Below are positions 12,254 to 22,917 of a stretch of DNA of 64,000 nucleotides, piece by piece. The notes beneath the pieces were generated by a model that saw nothing but the letters and a program-made list of their open reading frames with translations, searched no databases and was not told the origin of the DNA. How positions within the stretch are numbered: position 1 is the first letter of the stretch; every line of letters starts with the position of its first letter. Location of the stretch: NCBI RefSeq assembly GCF_965638725.1, contig NC_134970.1, positions 5,089,001 through 5,153,000 on the forward strand, in the 5' to 3' direction. A program made the position numbers and the translations under genes. This DNA comes from Aptenodytes patagonicus (Eukaryota > Chordata > Aves > Sphenisciformes > Spheniscidae).

Positions 12254-13314
12254 GGACCTGTTATTTATGAGAATGAAGCCATGGATTCCCATCAAGACTC
12301 TTTGTACAGAAACAAAGAAAACCTTTCCCCATGTCTTCCATTTCTTCTACTGGAAACTCTTCTACGTGACCCTGACGTATGGTACATAGGGCAAGATGCC
12401 GTAAGATTTTGCAGCCACCACCTGCTAGGCCAGGGCTTCCGTTAACACACACTAACAAATTTACAAAGGCAAATCATAAGCTACTGTTTCCGTTACTATG
12501 GCCCAGTTCTTCAGCTGCTCCCTGGGGCCTCCAGAGCGGCCGGCCGGTTTACATGGCCCAGACGGTGGGGTTCCTGCGGCAGCTTGGGAATGGTGGGGGA
12601 TGCTCTGGTCATTAGGAGACCAGAGCGCGGTGCGGGTATCCGGCGGGGCCAGCAACAGCACTTACAGCGTGTCTTTATTTTCTTTTTTGTATTGCACTCC
12701 GAAGACGTAGTCCTGAGCCGTGAAGTTTAGGACAGTGTAATGAAAGGATGTTTCTCTCTTTCCCAAAGAAAATCCAGAGTATTCGAAGACGGGTAGGGCT
12801 GTCCTAGCAGAGACCCTCAGCTGCAGCCCCCCCTTGCTGTGCGGCGTATTCCTGTCTCCCAGAGGGATTGTGTGATCTCTGCCTTCCCCTGAGTGCCGTG
12901 TGGGAGCCCTTGCCCTGGTACCCCCGTTTCAGAGGGAGCCTGCCCCTCAGTATGAGAGAGGGAGGGATGGGGAGCTGGGAGGGAAAGGGTTTGACTCATA
13001 AAAAATCACCTTCAGAGCAGAGGCCAGAATCTGTTTGCTTCCCCAGGCTTTTCTGCAGAGCCATGAGTTACCAAAAAGGTCTGTGCAGGGCCAGGGGCAG
13101 GCCTGGGACTGGTCGGGGTTTAGGCGGCAGGGCTTGCAGCTTGTCCTGCAGCTCCCTTCCCAAGCCCCGGGGGGCTCTGGGGGTTTTGCAGGGCAGCGCG
13201 GGCAGCAGAGGCTTCCCGGCAGCGTGGCTCCTGTGAGCACCGGAGCAAGCAAAGCCTTCAGCAACACCAGCAAGGGGAAAGCAAAGCCACGGCCAGCCCA
13301 CAGTGCTCGTGATG

Positions 13315-13490
13315 CTAAAAGGACATTGACCTGTCTGTTAACTGCCCTGCCTCAGTTTCCCCTCTGTGAAAGGGAGCTGGATTGTCACCTGCTCTCCGCT
13401 CGGAAGGGGAGCATGAGGATTAATCAGTGCATTGGTTGCAAAGAGCTTTGCAGCTGTAAAACAGTACAAATGCCAAGTATTTATAAAAGG
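13315..13490 (+). mobile_element. MIR-type SINE relic (amniote CORE-SINE) in PPARD 3' UTR
   Basis: The stretch has the order of blocks known from MIR elements. First comes TGCCTCAGTTTCCCCTCTG, followed by GAGGATTAATCAGTGC. Next come a GCAAAGAGCTTTGCAG block, corresponding to the conserved GTAAAGCGCTTAGCA region, and a CAAGTATTTAT-like end. It is old and degraded, with no visible target duplication. Identification is from memory of the MIR consensus. Confidence 0.7.
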
Positions 13491-14054
13491 GGAGGGAGAG
13501 GGTGGGATGCTTACAATGAGCAGGAGCTTCCTGGTGAGTGTGGCTGGGGCAGGGAAGCTGCCCTGCCCTCCTCTGCCGCCATCCCGAGTGCGGGGACAGC
13601 TCCAGGCTTCGGGGTCTGCCTAAACCCAGAGCGCTTCTGGGACTTTACCTCGCAACTTCTCGCAGCTGTAGTGAAACGCCACAGTGCTGCCGCCTGTGCC
13701 CGGGACGGGACCCCTGCGTGGGGGGCTGCGTCACCCGGGCTCTGGGAGAGGGGACGGATCCGGGAAGGGCTCGGTCCCCTCTCGGGATGATGGTGTCTGA
13801 CCTGAGAAGTGGCACTTACCCGTCTGCAGCTCGTGGTCCCGTGTGTCCCGAGCAGCCTTATTAAAATGCTGGTATTCCCAAGGAGGGGCTGTGGGAGCAA
13901 ATTAGTCGGTTTTATTTTATTTTCCTCCTCTTCAGGGTAGCAGATTTCCCTGGTGCAATAATTCCTTTAAAACCCAAAGGGGAAGAGCGCTGGGCTTCCC
14001 CTCCACGTCACAGGGCTGGCCGGTCCCAAACCTGCCCCTGCTGCCGCCCTCCGG

Positions 14055-14175
14055 CTCCTTGCCGTGCCTCAGTTTCCCCGCCCTCTGCCCGCCCAGCCCC
14101 TTCCCCTCCCTACCTCGCAGGGGTGTTATGAATTACCGTTTCTAAAGCACTTTGAAGCCCTCTTGGGGAAGGCAC
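14055..14175 (+). mobile_element. Second MIR-type SINE relic in PPARD 3' UTR
   Basis: It shows TGCCTCAGTTTCCCC at 14065-14079. CTACCTCGCAGGGGTGTTATG and then CTAAAGCACTTTGAAGCCCTC follow around 14110-14165. This matches the amniote MIR pattern, in which ACAGGGGTGTTGTGAGG and GTAAAGCACTTTGAGATCC are neighbours. It is a short, diverged copy. Confidence 0.7.
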
Positions 14176-14413
14176 CGGAGACGTGCGTGTGCTGGACGGA
14201 GCCCAGGGGATTTGTCCTTCCCACAGCCCCCGGTGGCATCCCTTGCCGTGGCCGGCATGCGGGACTCGCGTGCTCATCGCCTGGGGAACTTTTTGCTCTT
14301 CCCTCCTCGACAGTGTAACAACCCTCAAACTGAAATGTATATTTTTGCTAGAAGTACAAACCTCCAAGTGTTTTTAATAATATAAATAGTGTCCACAAAC
14401 TGACTTGACTTTA

Positions 14414-14419
14414 AATAAA
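14414..14419 (+). terminator. PPARD: PPARD polyadenylation signal
   Basis: AATAAA in an AT-rich stretch (TTTAAATAAATCTG) about 2.16 kb after the stop codon. It is the clearest canonical signal before the next gene. Confidence 0.6.
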
Positions 14420-14439
14420 TCTGAACTAAATATTTAAGA

Positions 14440-15120
14440 ACCTTTTAGCGTCCAGCCTTTCTTTGTGGGATTTCTCTCAGCCCCTGGGGGGCTGCCCTTG
14501 AGAGGGTTTCCAGCAGAGGCAATGGGATTTGCTGGATTTGCTGTGATTTCCAGGGATTTGCCATGATTCCCAGGTCTCGTAGCTGCTGTGGTATTCCTGC
14601 CTCCGTTTCCCAGCAAACCTAAAAGCAGCGAGAGCCGGTTGTGAGCGGGGTCCCAGCCTCAGAGCCGAGCGCTCCCTGTCCCAAATCTTTGCCGTGCCCC
14701 TTGCTGCGGGGTGAAGCTGGGCAATGAGCTGAGCCCGGCCGTAGCCACCCCAAGCTGGGCGAGGATGGGCTCGGGAACAGCCCGGCCGTGTGCGGGCACC
14801 GGGCTCCGCTCTTGGCCGGGCCTGAACACCCGAGAGTTTTCGGGGAGCAGCTGCAGACCCCCGGGCTTCCATCTCCCCCCTGTTCGAGTGCCCCCGGGGG
14901 AAGCCGTACCATTGCCCCCAGCCTTTCCCATGCAGCTGGGGGCACAGAGAGCCCTAAGGGTCCCCGCTGGGGTGGGGAGAGCGGCAGGGCGAGGGTTAAG
15001 CCGCTGTGCCTGCCGGGCAGGTGACGGTTACCTGGGTGGGGACCGGCTGCGCCCACCGGCCCATCCAAGGCCATAAATAGCCCTGGGAGGGCACCCAGCA
15101 CTCTTGGCTGCCGGGGAGGA
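14440..15120. promoter_or_regulatory. GC-rich spacer and putative makorin promoter with TATA-like element
   Basis: Between the PPARD polyadenylation signal and the makorin start the DNA is GC-rich, with no recognisable coding exon. A TATA-like element, CATAAATA at 15072-15079, sits about 45 bp upstream of the makorin ATG, which would give a very short 5' leader. The long minus-strand frames across 14600-15870 are low-complexity GC-rich shadows without domains. Confidence 0.45.
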
Positions 15121-15121
15121 G

Positions 15122-17856
15122 ATGGAGCCGGGCTCGCCGGTGGCATCTGGGGCGTTAAGGGCCCGGAGGGGCTGTCTGAGACCCCTGTGCAGGTAGGGCT
15201 TGCGGGGGGGGCGGGCGGCTGGGAGCGGCTTTTGGGGGAGGTGAGCTGGAGATGGGGCTGCGAGCCCCTCGCTGTGGGGGCAGAGGGTGGTTTGTGGTGC
15301 CTTTGAACCCCTCTCCGCCCGTTTCCCCTGGAGGGTGAGGGGCTGGAGGGAACAGACCCTGTCTGTCCGGCTGCCCTCCCCCCCACCCCCCCGCCCCCTC
15401 CGGAGCTTGGGGTCCCCGGCAGCACCCCGCCGGGGCACCCCCTCCCTGCCAGCCCCAAGCCGAGGACTCTTGACCCTTTCCAGGCCCCCACGGGGAGCCG
15501 GGGGCTGCCCCAGCCCTCCGTAGCCCCGGCTTGTCTCCGTGCTTCCCCCAACCCCGGGGAGGGCCCCCAGCCTTGTGCAGCGGCTGCTCGAGCCCCCTCG
15601 GCCGGCCCAGCCCTCGGGCTTTGTTTGCTTTGCAATTAGCCCGGAGATAAGGCTGGATGAAGCAGGGAGAGCCCTGGCTGCCCGCTGGGCTTTGCCCTTG
15701 GCGAGGGCTCCTGAGCTCAGACACCGGCCTGGGGGCTCCGAAAATATGGCCCCATATGGAGGCAAAGCCAGTGGCCAGGGAGGATCTGACCCCGGCCATG
15801 CGGCTTCTCCGGCTGGCAGGAATTTTGCCCGCGGATCCTGTCGATGGGGCCAAAACTGCCGCTTCTCGCACGACAGAAAGTCAGCCCAGATCTGCAGGTA
15901 CTTCCAGAGCGGGTTTTGCAGCTATGGAGAGCGGTGCAGGTAAGGGGCAGTGAGGAGGGGGCCTGAAGCCACGAGGATGGGCTGGGAGCCAGGAGGTGTC
16001 ATGCTGGGCTGACGGGACCCTCTGTCTGTCCGTCCCTGGGCTTCTCCAGCTACCAGCACATCCAAGAGGAGCCGGTGCCAGTGGGGACCCGCTATGGTCC
16101 CGTGCCCACCCAGCCCCCCAGCCGCTGGGGCTCGGAGCCCGGCCGTGTGCCTGTGGCAGTGGCCCAGGGCTGGGGGGGAGCCCGACGCAGCTCAGCCCAC
16201 CCTGTCCCCAGCATGACGCACGTGGCCTTCAAGTTCCCAAGCGTGGAGGTTGAGGAGGAAGAAAAAGACAAGGAGAACATCCCAGCACCTGATAACATCC
16301 CCCGTGGGGCCGTCGGTGGAGAATTTGTCCCTACACAAGCTCGGGGTGCCTCAGGTAGGTGCTAGGGTGCCCGGGGACCAGCAGGGCTGAGGATACCAGG
16401 GTGGTCACAGTGGAGCATCCTGTGCATGTGTCTGTCCTTGACCCAAATCCTCCCCCCTCCATCTCTGGGCAGGGCCCAGCTGGGGCTGTGGAAAAGCTCT
16501 CCTAGCAGCTTTTTTCGGTGGGGACCTTAACTGCTAAGCCTGTGCCCTCCGAGCAGCCAGCCTGCCTCTTTGATGGTGGGGCAGGATGTGCTTTTCCCCT
16601 CTAAGAGCTCTCCTGCCTGCAGGCTCCCAACTGCGAGGGCTGGGACTGGATCCAAATTCTCCTGACCCCAGAGAGGCAGTGGTGGAGACAGCGACATGGA
16701 CTGATCCTGCAGAGGTGGGCTTGGAGGTCTCCTGCGGCCAGGCAGTCCCTGTCACCCTGCATCGGTCCCCTAGGCTGGGGCAGTGATGGAGCCAGGGGGT
16801 TACAATGCCATGCTGCTCTGCTTGCAGGTCCCCACGGAGCCGGGCGCTGCGGCAGCCCCAGTCTCCACCGCAGCGCTGAGGACCCGGAGCGAGGCCGTGG
16901 TATGTGGCATCTGCATGGACCGAGTATACGAGAAGCCGCTGCCAGAGGAGCGGCTTTTTGGGATCCTCCCGAACTGCAGCCACGCGTACTGCGTGGGCTG
17001 CATCCGCAAGTGGCGTCACAGCCGGGACTTCCAGAGCACGGTCATCAAGTGAGTGGGGATCGGGACATGGCAGGGTGGTCACCGTCACCCTTTCTGCACC
17101 CTGAAATCCTTCCTTGGGTCTGGCAATGTGGCTTTGGGACTGGAGCGACTTTCCTTCGGGAACAGGCGCTTGGGAGCTGTGATGGGGACGGGGATGCTGG
17201 ATGAGGCCGTGGCGGTGGGACCACCCAGCATGGGTGCTGAGCCCGTGCTCCCTGCTTCCTTTTTGGGAGACCCACCTGCACCCATTACCTTCACCCAGGG
17301 CCTGCCCGGAGTGCAGGGTCACCTCCAGTTACTACATCCCCCACAAATACTGGGTCTCGGACGTGGGTGAGAAGGAGAAGCTCATCGAAACCTTCAAGGC
17401 GCGGACGGGGTGAGTGCGTGGCGCTGCAGGGCTGCAGGCTCTGTGCTGCTCCGGGAGCTGCGCTCTCAACTGTGCTTTGAATCCCACAGGAAAATCAGGT
17501 GCAAGTTCTTTGCCCGGAACCGCGGCCGCTGCCCGTTCAAGTCAGACTGCATCTACCTGCACGAGCTGCCTGCCGGTCGGCGGCCGTGGCGCAGACGGCA
17601 GCGGCCGAGGGTGCCTGTTGTAAGTGGGGTGGCATGTCCCAGGGGGGGGGCTGTGCAACATGGCTCGAGGCCGGGGCTCATCCTCTCTCCTGTGCTGCAG
17701 GAGTTCAGCCCTTCTCCCTCCGAGAGCTCTGATGAGGAGGACGAGGAGCTCTGCATGCTCGAATGGGCTCTCACCCTGGCCCTGATGGAGACGGACTTTC
17801 GGTACTCGAGTTATGGCCATGAGATGCTTTTCACCGACTTCAGCGACTCCGACTAA
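15122..17856 (+). CDS. Makorin-type CCCH/RING E3 ubiquitin ligase, eight exons
   Basis: Predicted RING E3 ligase with RNA-binding-type CCCH fingers. Exons: 15122-15192, 15820-15939, 16050-16354, 16623-16714, 16828-17048, 17299-17409, 17490-17619 and 17701-17856; phases close to give 401 aa. CCCH-1 spans the exon 1/2 junction (LCRNFARGSC...CRFSH), CCCH-2 spans exon 2/3 (ICRYFQSGFC...CSYQH). An acidic linker (EVEEEEKDKENIP) follows. The C3HC4 RING starts CGICMDRVYEKPLPEERLFG and ends ACPECRVTSS across exons 5/6. A final CCCH lies in exon 7 (CKFFARNRGRCPF...CIYLH), then an acidic tail ending FTDFSDSD. RING and C-terminal finger are clearly makorin-like. The third N-terminal CCCH and the makorin Cys/His motif of MKRN1 between finger 2 and the RING are not seen. 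This may be the vertebrate mkrn4-like lineage; I am not sure enough for a symbol. Exon 1 was chosen because it supplies the first finger cysteine. Confidence 0.88.
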
Positions 17857-18341
17857 GCCATGGGCGGCCCCGCTGGTCCTGGATGCTGTTGGCGGCAAGG
17901 AAATGTCTTCTGGGAGGGGGAAGCATCCGCTTTTGTTGTGTTTAGCTGCTCCCGGCATTGGTTTGGGGTGGCTCCAAGCGTGGAGAGTGTTGCAGGGGTG
18001 GGGTGGGATGGGGAAATGGTCTGGCTGGTATTTGTCAGCCACCCCCATGTCGATGGCAGGTCTCACATCCCCGCTGCCCCCAGGAAGCCGAGGGGTGACA
18101 GAGCTGCAGGGGTCTCGGGGCAGTGGGGCACAGCCCCCCCCTTCTCTTGCCCTCACCTCGTTGGTGGTGCAGCGCTCTGCACCCATGGGAGACCTCGTGG
18201 GAGCCAGGGCGAGGGGCTGGGCTGGGTGCTGGGGGGCAGTGGGGGTTTTTAATGCACACGGGGCCCGGGTGGGGGGAGCCGGGCAGCTGTGGGGCACTGT
18301 TTTAAACTGCTTTTAGCCAAATCTGGAAATTCTGAAATAAA
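17857..18341 (+). other. Makorin gene 3' UTR with polyadenylation signal
   Basis: GC-rich non-coding sequence from the makorin stop (17854-17856) to an AATAAA at 18336-18341, about 480 bp. No other feature is visible. The FANCE promoter region starts only some 120 bp further on, so the two genes are closely packed. Confidence 0.65.
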
Positions 18342-18463
18342 ATGGGCTGTGTAAAGTAACGCTGCCTGGGGGCTCGCCTTCCGGCGGTTGGGGGAGGCGG
18401 GGGGATACACCACTCCCCCGGGGGCTGGAGTGGGGGGATGTTAGGGTTTGGCTTTAAGGGTTC

Positions 18464-18506
18464 ATTTGCATAATACATAAATTTTGCATGTGGGGTTGAT
18501 TTGCAT
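18464..18506 (+). promoter_or_regulatory. Paired octamer motifs upstream of FANCE
   Basis: Two perfect POU/Oct motifs ATTTGCAT at 18464-18471 and 18499-18506, with a near copy TTTTGCAT at 18482-18489 between them. They stand in a short AT-rich island that borders the CpG-rich FANCE promoter. Octamers are bound by OCT1/OCT2-type POU factors; use here is inferred. Confidence 0.45.
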
Positions 18507-18509
18507 ACG

Positions 18510-19308
18510 CCGCGCGCTTTTCCAGCGGGGCGGGCCCGGAAGCGGCGCGCGCGCGCTACCGGCTCCGGGGGTGGCGAGTGCGGGCCCCGGGGCACCGGCA
18601 CCGGGCGGGCCCCGGGGCGGGGGGGGGGGGGCGCACCGGGCACCCTGCCCTTCCTTCCCCTGCCCTCCCTTCCCCTGCCCTCCGTCTTCTCCCCGCGGTG
18701 AGTGTCTGCCCGGTGCGGGCTGCCCCGGGGGCGGGCGGCTGTGCCCGGCGTGGTTTGCCGGGGGATGGGAGCTGATAACCGGGGGACGGGTAATAACCGG
18801 GGCGGTGCACGGCCAGCCCCAGGGCCGGGTGGCTGCGGGTCCCGGGGGGGGGTGGGGTGTTAGGGCTGGTCTGTTCCCGGAGGAGGGGGCCGCGGTGGGG
18901 TGGGGGGACCACTGCCAGCAGCACTTGGGGGTTTTCCCTCTCAGCCCCCCCGGGGGGGCAGTGGGGGGGAGTGTTGAGCTGGTTATGGGGGAGCTGCGAG
19001 CAAAGTGGGTTTAGGGGGCTCAGAGGAGCTCCCGGTCCTCTGACCTGGCTGTGATCCTCGGTAATGCTTCTGCATCCTCGGGTGATGAGGATAACCATGG
19101 ACCCCCCTGTGCGCAGGTAAGGGCAGCCCCCAAAACTGCAGCCGGTGAGGGAGGACCCCGGGGTTTGCTCCAGAGCGTGGCTGGCCAGGTCCTGGATGTA
19201 CCAATACTCCCTGCACCCTTCTCGGTGTGACCCATGTCAAGCTCTCCCTGATTTTCTCGTAGGCGGCTGTGAAGCCTGCCCCCCCCCCCCCCCCCCCCCC
19301 CAGCAGCG
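18510..19308 (+). promoter_or_regulatory. FANCE: FANCE CpG-rich promoter, likely non-coding first exon and C-tract leader
   Basis: A CpG-dense stretch from 18510 ends in a strong donor-like site (CCCCGCG/gtgagt, boundary 18697/18698), so a non-coding first exon probably ends there. A matching acceptor (ttctcgtag) ends near 19262. The second leader piece holds a run of 23 C (19279-19301) followed by AGCAGCG and the ATG at 19309. The C-run plus CAGCAG could itself serve as an alternative tandem acceptor. Nothing coding is seen in this interval. Confidence 0.5.
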
Positions 19309-22300
19309 ATGGAGCCCCCCTGCCTGCCCTGGCTGCGGAGCTTCGACAAGCCGTCCCGCCTCCTGCTCCACGCGCTCACCTCTGGCTCCTCCGGCGTGCT
19401 GGCCGCCCTCCGAATGCTGCAGCGGGTCCAGGCCCACGAGGGACCGGGGCAGGCGTTTCCCTGGCAGGCCTTCACCACAGCCCTGTGCGCCGAGGAGCCT
19501 ACGCTGGAGGGGCCGGAGGGGGCCCTGGCTGTGTGAGTCGTCCACGTTTCCAAAACTCGGTGTTTTGTGGGATATTTGGCACGTTGGGTGCCCAATTCAG
19601 CACTGTGCATCTCCTCCCCCCCGGTGCAACAGGCCATATGTGAAGTCAGGATTGTAGCAGGGACCTACCGGTCTTCCAGCTTGTCTGCAAAAGCTGGCGA
19701 AGGCATTTGCTGCCTCCTCTCGCTTCCTAATGCCCCTGCTCTGCGGGGCAGGTTGGCAATAAGGACTCGGGGCTTTGCTCTGACGTGTCATCTCTCCCTT
19801 TTCTCCCCTTTTCCAGCAAACCGCGTCTGCTGCTGCTCCCCGTCATATGCCAGAGAAACCTCTTCTCCCTGCTCCTCGTGATGCAAGCTGTGATGCCAGG
19901 GGGCTGCCTTGGCCGGCTGCTCCAGGCCATGGAGCAGGATTCCCACGTGGATCCCTGGGTGCGGACACTGGGGGATCTGCTCCGGCAGGGAGCGAGGGGA
20001 GAAGAGCGCTCCCCACCTCCTGTTCCCTTGTCTTCTGCATGCCAGCAGCAGCTTAGGTGTCTGTGCCGGAAAATTGCCCAGAACAAACCAGAGGGGCGAA
20101 GAAAGCTGAACTGGTGCTTCAGTGAGCAGCCCGGTGCCGCTGGGGACGTGGCTGACTCTGTGCTTCAAGGTGGGAAGCGCAAGAAAGTGTCGGAGGAGAG
20201 CCTGGAGTTGGATGAGGAGAGAGAGGGGAAGAGGTTGCTGCTGGAGGAGGTGGCATTTGACCTCCCAGGAACCCAGGAGGGTGGGGATGCAGCAGGGGTG
20301 GAAGAGGAGGTGCCTGGGGAGACTTCAGGGGACAGATCTGCTCAGAACCTGGCCGGAGCTGCTCCAGAAAGCTCCCAGCAGGATGCGGCTGGGGAGCCCA
20401 GGAAGATTTCCCAGGCAGAGCTGGCAGCGGAGGTCCAGTCCTTTCTCCAGGTACCGGGCAGGGATTGCTTTCCCCTTCCAGCCAGTGAGTCTTTGCAGTC
20501 TGATTTCTGTTCCTTCACCTCATTTTCCACAGGTGCATGGTCCGAGGCTGAAAATGCTGCTGCAGAAGGAGGCCAACGTAAGTGGTTGCTTCTGTCTCTC
20601 TCCTGGAGCTGATGGTCTGAACGGGCCCATGCCAGGGCCTCTGGAAGGGATGGGAAAGGAGGTGGGTTTCACAGGGACGACTGGAGGGGGATAAAAAGCC
20701 CCATTGCCACCTCCTCTGGGCTCGGGTGCTAATACCTGCCTCCACCTCGCAGGGATCTGCTGTATGATGGGCAGCCTGTGGGGTCAGTGCTGGCCGAAGC
20801 GGGGGGCAGCAGGGAAGAGAAAAGCCTTGGAGCCATATTTTGTGGGTTGGTTTATTTGGTGTATTACTCAAGGGCTGTGTTTCCCTCCAGCACTCGGAGC
20901 TGAGCATCCCGCCTGAGCTGCACATCCTGAACAACTGCTCTCCCGGTCAGGTGAGCCTCAGCATCCTTGTTGCAACCACCGGTGGCACAGAGGGCCTGCT
21001 GCTGTCCCTAATGTCCCTGTCCCTTCTGCCGTCCCCAGCTCGAGGGGCTGTGCTCCTTCCTCCAGCTCTCCACATGCCCGGAGCACCTCCTGGTGTGTTT
21101 CTGCAGCTGGCTGCTGGCGCTCACCCCCGACCTCAGCTACACAAGCGCAGCCATCCTGGCAGAGCAGCTCTTTCTCAGGCGAGTAAGTGCAGGGGCAGAG
21201 GTTTCCTGCACCCCGTTTCCCTCACCGCCATCCCCATCTCCTGCATTTTCTGTCCGTAGGTCCTGTCCCTCACCCAGCCGCCGTCCCGCCACCTCATGGC
21301 TGCCCTCGCTTCATTTTGCTCCAAGTATTCCCAGCCCTTCTGTCGAGTCCTGGTGGCTGCGGTCCTGCAGGAGCCAGGGGAAGGTGCGATGGGCTCGCAG
21401 GAGGCACAGCTTGTTCTGGGAGCAGCTGAGGGAGCTGGAGAGGGGCCTTGGGCTGCATCCACCAGGAAGGGAAGCCCCAACTGCAGAGTGCTGTCTGCTG
21501 GGAGGCATTTATCACCCAAAATGTGTGTTAGGAACCATGGAGGGATGATGCTGGTTTTATCTGGGCACGTGAACACTTGGGAGTTAGGATGGGAGATGGG
21601 TTTACAGATGCCTGAGATGGAGAGGGAGGCCAAGCTGGTTTCCAGCCTCAGACCTCCCAAAGAACAGCTGCCATCCCTCCATGGACTTGAGGATTCCTGA
21701 CAACTCCTAATGCTGGGGCCAAAACTGCCCCAGGGTGGCACGAGAAGAGGGTCCTGCATGAATCCCTGCCACAGTAGCATCCCCTTTTCCTAGGGACTGG
21801 TGCTAATTAAAACTTTGCTGCAGATGGGCAAAGGAAGCTGGATTATCCTGACCAGTAGAAGGGGGCACTACATGGCTTCTGGGTGTCCTGACTGGCACGT
21901 ACCCCTGTGTGAAGGGGTGCCAAAAGAAGGGTCAGGCACGTCCCTAGGGATTTGGCAGCCTCTGGAGGCTCTTCCCCCTTCTGCTTTGCCCTTGCAGGTG
22001 CTGAGCAGACCAAGCTGGTGTGCGAGCTTGTGGAGGAGTGCCTGGAGCCAGACTGTGTGAGACTGGTGCTAAGGTAAGAGATTACAGGGGCAACAGCTCT
22101 GCTTTCACCCTCGCGCCTGCCTCGATGGGTCTGGCTGGCTCCGGCCGCTCAGGAGCACCAGCGAGGCCATGTGAGCATCACATCTCCTCTTCACCATCCT
22201 TTGCAGCCAGGTCCTGGAGGTGCCTTTGTCAGAGAAGCTCCTGCCGGTGGCACAGGCTGTGCTGGGGCGGCAGGTGAGGGGACCCTCTTTGTTCCCCCCA

Positions 22301-22738
22301 GGTTTCCTTGCCAGCTCCAGCAGCGCTGGAGCAAGGACCAGCTCTCCTCCCCACTTGTCTCTCTCTTCCAGGAGGTGCTGCCCCCCGAGCTCTTCGATCT
22401 CCTGGTCCTGACTCTGTGCCGGCAGGCCCCAGCCTTCACCACGTCGCTGAATTATGCCAAGCTGGTGACGGCCGTGCTCACCATGTACCAAAGCCAGGTG
22501 AGTAAGACCAGGCTTGGGTCCTGCAGAGCAGCTGGTGAGCTGTCAGCCAGGGCTACAGCTGACCCAGGACCTGGTCCAGGGGTCTCGGGTGGGCTGTGCA
22601 GTGCAGCTCTCTGAGCACCTTCCTTCTCTCCGTCTCCAGGTCACCCCAGCCCACCGGAGCCGTCTGGCTGCCGCTCTGGATCAGAGCAATGCAGCTCTGA
22701 AGAAATCGCTGCAGGCCGTGCTGGAAGGAGCCAGGTGA
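19309..22738 (+). CDS. FANCE: Fanconi anaemia complementation group E protein, ten coding exons
   Basis: Subunit of the nuclear FA core complex; it bridges FANCC and FANCD2 for monoubiquitination at DNA crosslinks. Coding exons: 19309-19532, 19817-20450, 20533-20577, 20891-20950, 21039-21182, 21260-21383, 21998-22073, 22207-22273, 22372-22497 and 22640-22738; phases close at 532 aa (human 536). The N-terminal part (MEPPCLPWLRSFDKPSRLLL) is the FANCC-binding side. Exon 2 holds a basic NLS-like GGKRKK and a glutamate-rich linker. Exons 4-10 encode the helical-repeat C-terminal domain (LVLTLCRQAPAFTTSLNYAK, AALDQSNAALKKSLQAVL). The stop is unusual: a strong donor sits inside the final AGG TGA, and splicing to an acceptor at 22917 rebuilds the same AGG TGA. 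Position between PPARD and RPL10A remains agrees with mammalian synteny. Confidence 0.95.
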
Positions 22739-22917
22739 GATGGATGCTGTGCCCTCCAGGCTGGGGTCTCTCCTGTGGGGGACAGCAGCCTTCAGGCTCC
22801 TGGTCTGCCCTGGGAGGTGGGAAACCACCGAGTGCCTGCAGAAGCCATGCCGGAGTATGGTTGGCAGCGTGTTTCCCTTTTCTTGATTACTCTCCTCTTT
22901 CTCTCTCCTTCTCCCAG
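22735..22917 (+). other. FANCE: Candidate intron cutting the FANCE stop codon, coding-neutral
   Basis: CCAG/gtgaga at 22735 is a good donor, and a long pyrimidine tract ending ctcccag at 22917 is a good acceptor. The unspliced reading is GCC AGG TGA; the spliced reading is GCC AG/G TGA. Both end in arginine and stop. The 183-nt segment is therefore either a retained 3' UTR stretch or an intron placed at the stop codon. Confidence 0.55.

Larger units (their letters stand above)
12254..14435 (+). other. PPARD: PPARD 3' untranslated region
   Basis: Sequence between the PPARD stop (12251-12253) and a polyadenylation signal at 14414-14419. It holds no coding exon. It contains two MIR-like SINE relics (about 13315-13490 and 14055-14175) and an AT-rich end with ATTTA-type pentamers near 14430. 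The assignment as 3' UTR rests on the absence of any earlier canonical AATAAA that I noticed and the lack of another gene, so a shorter isoform is possible. Confidence 0.65.
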
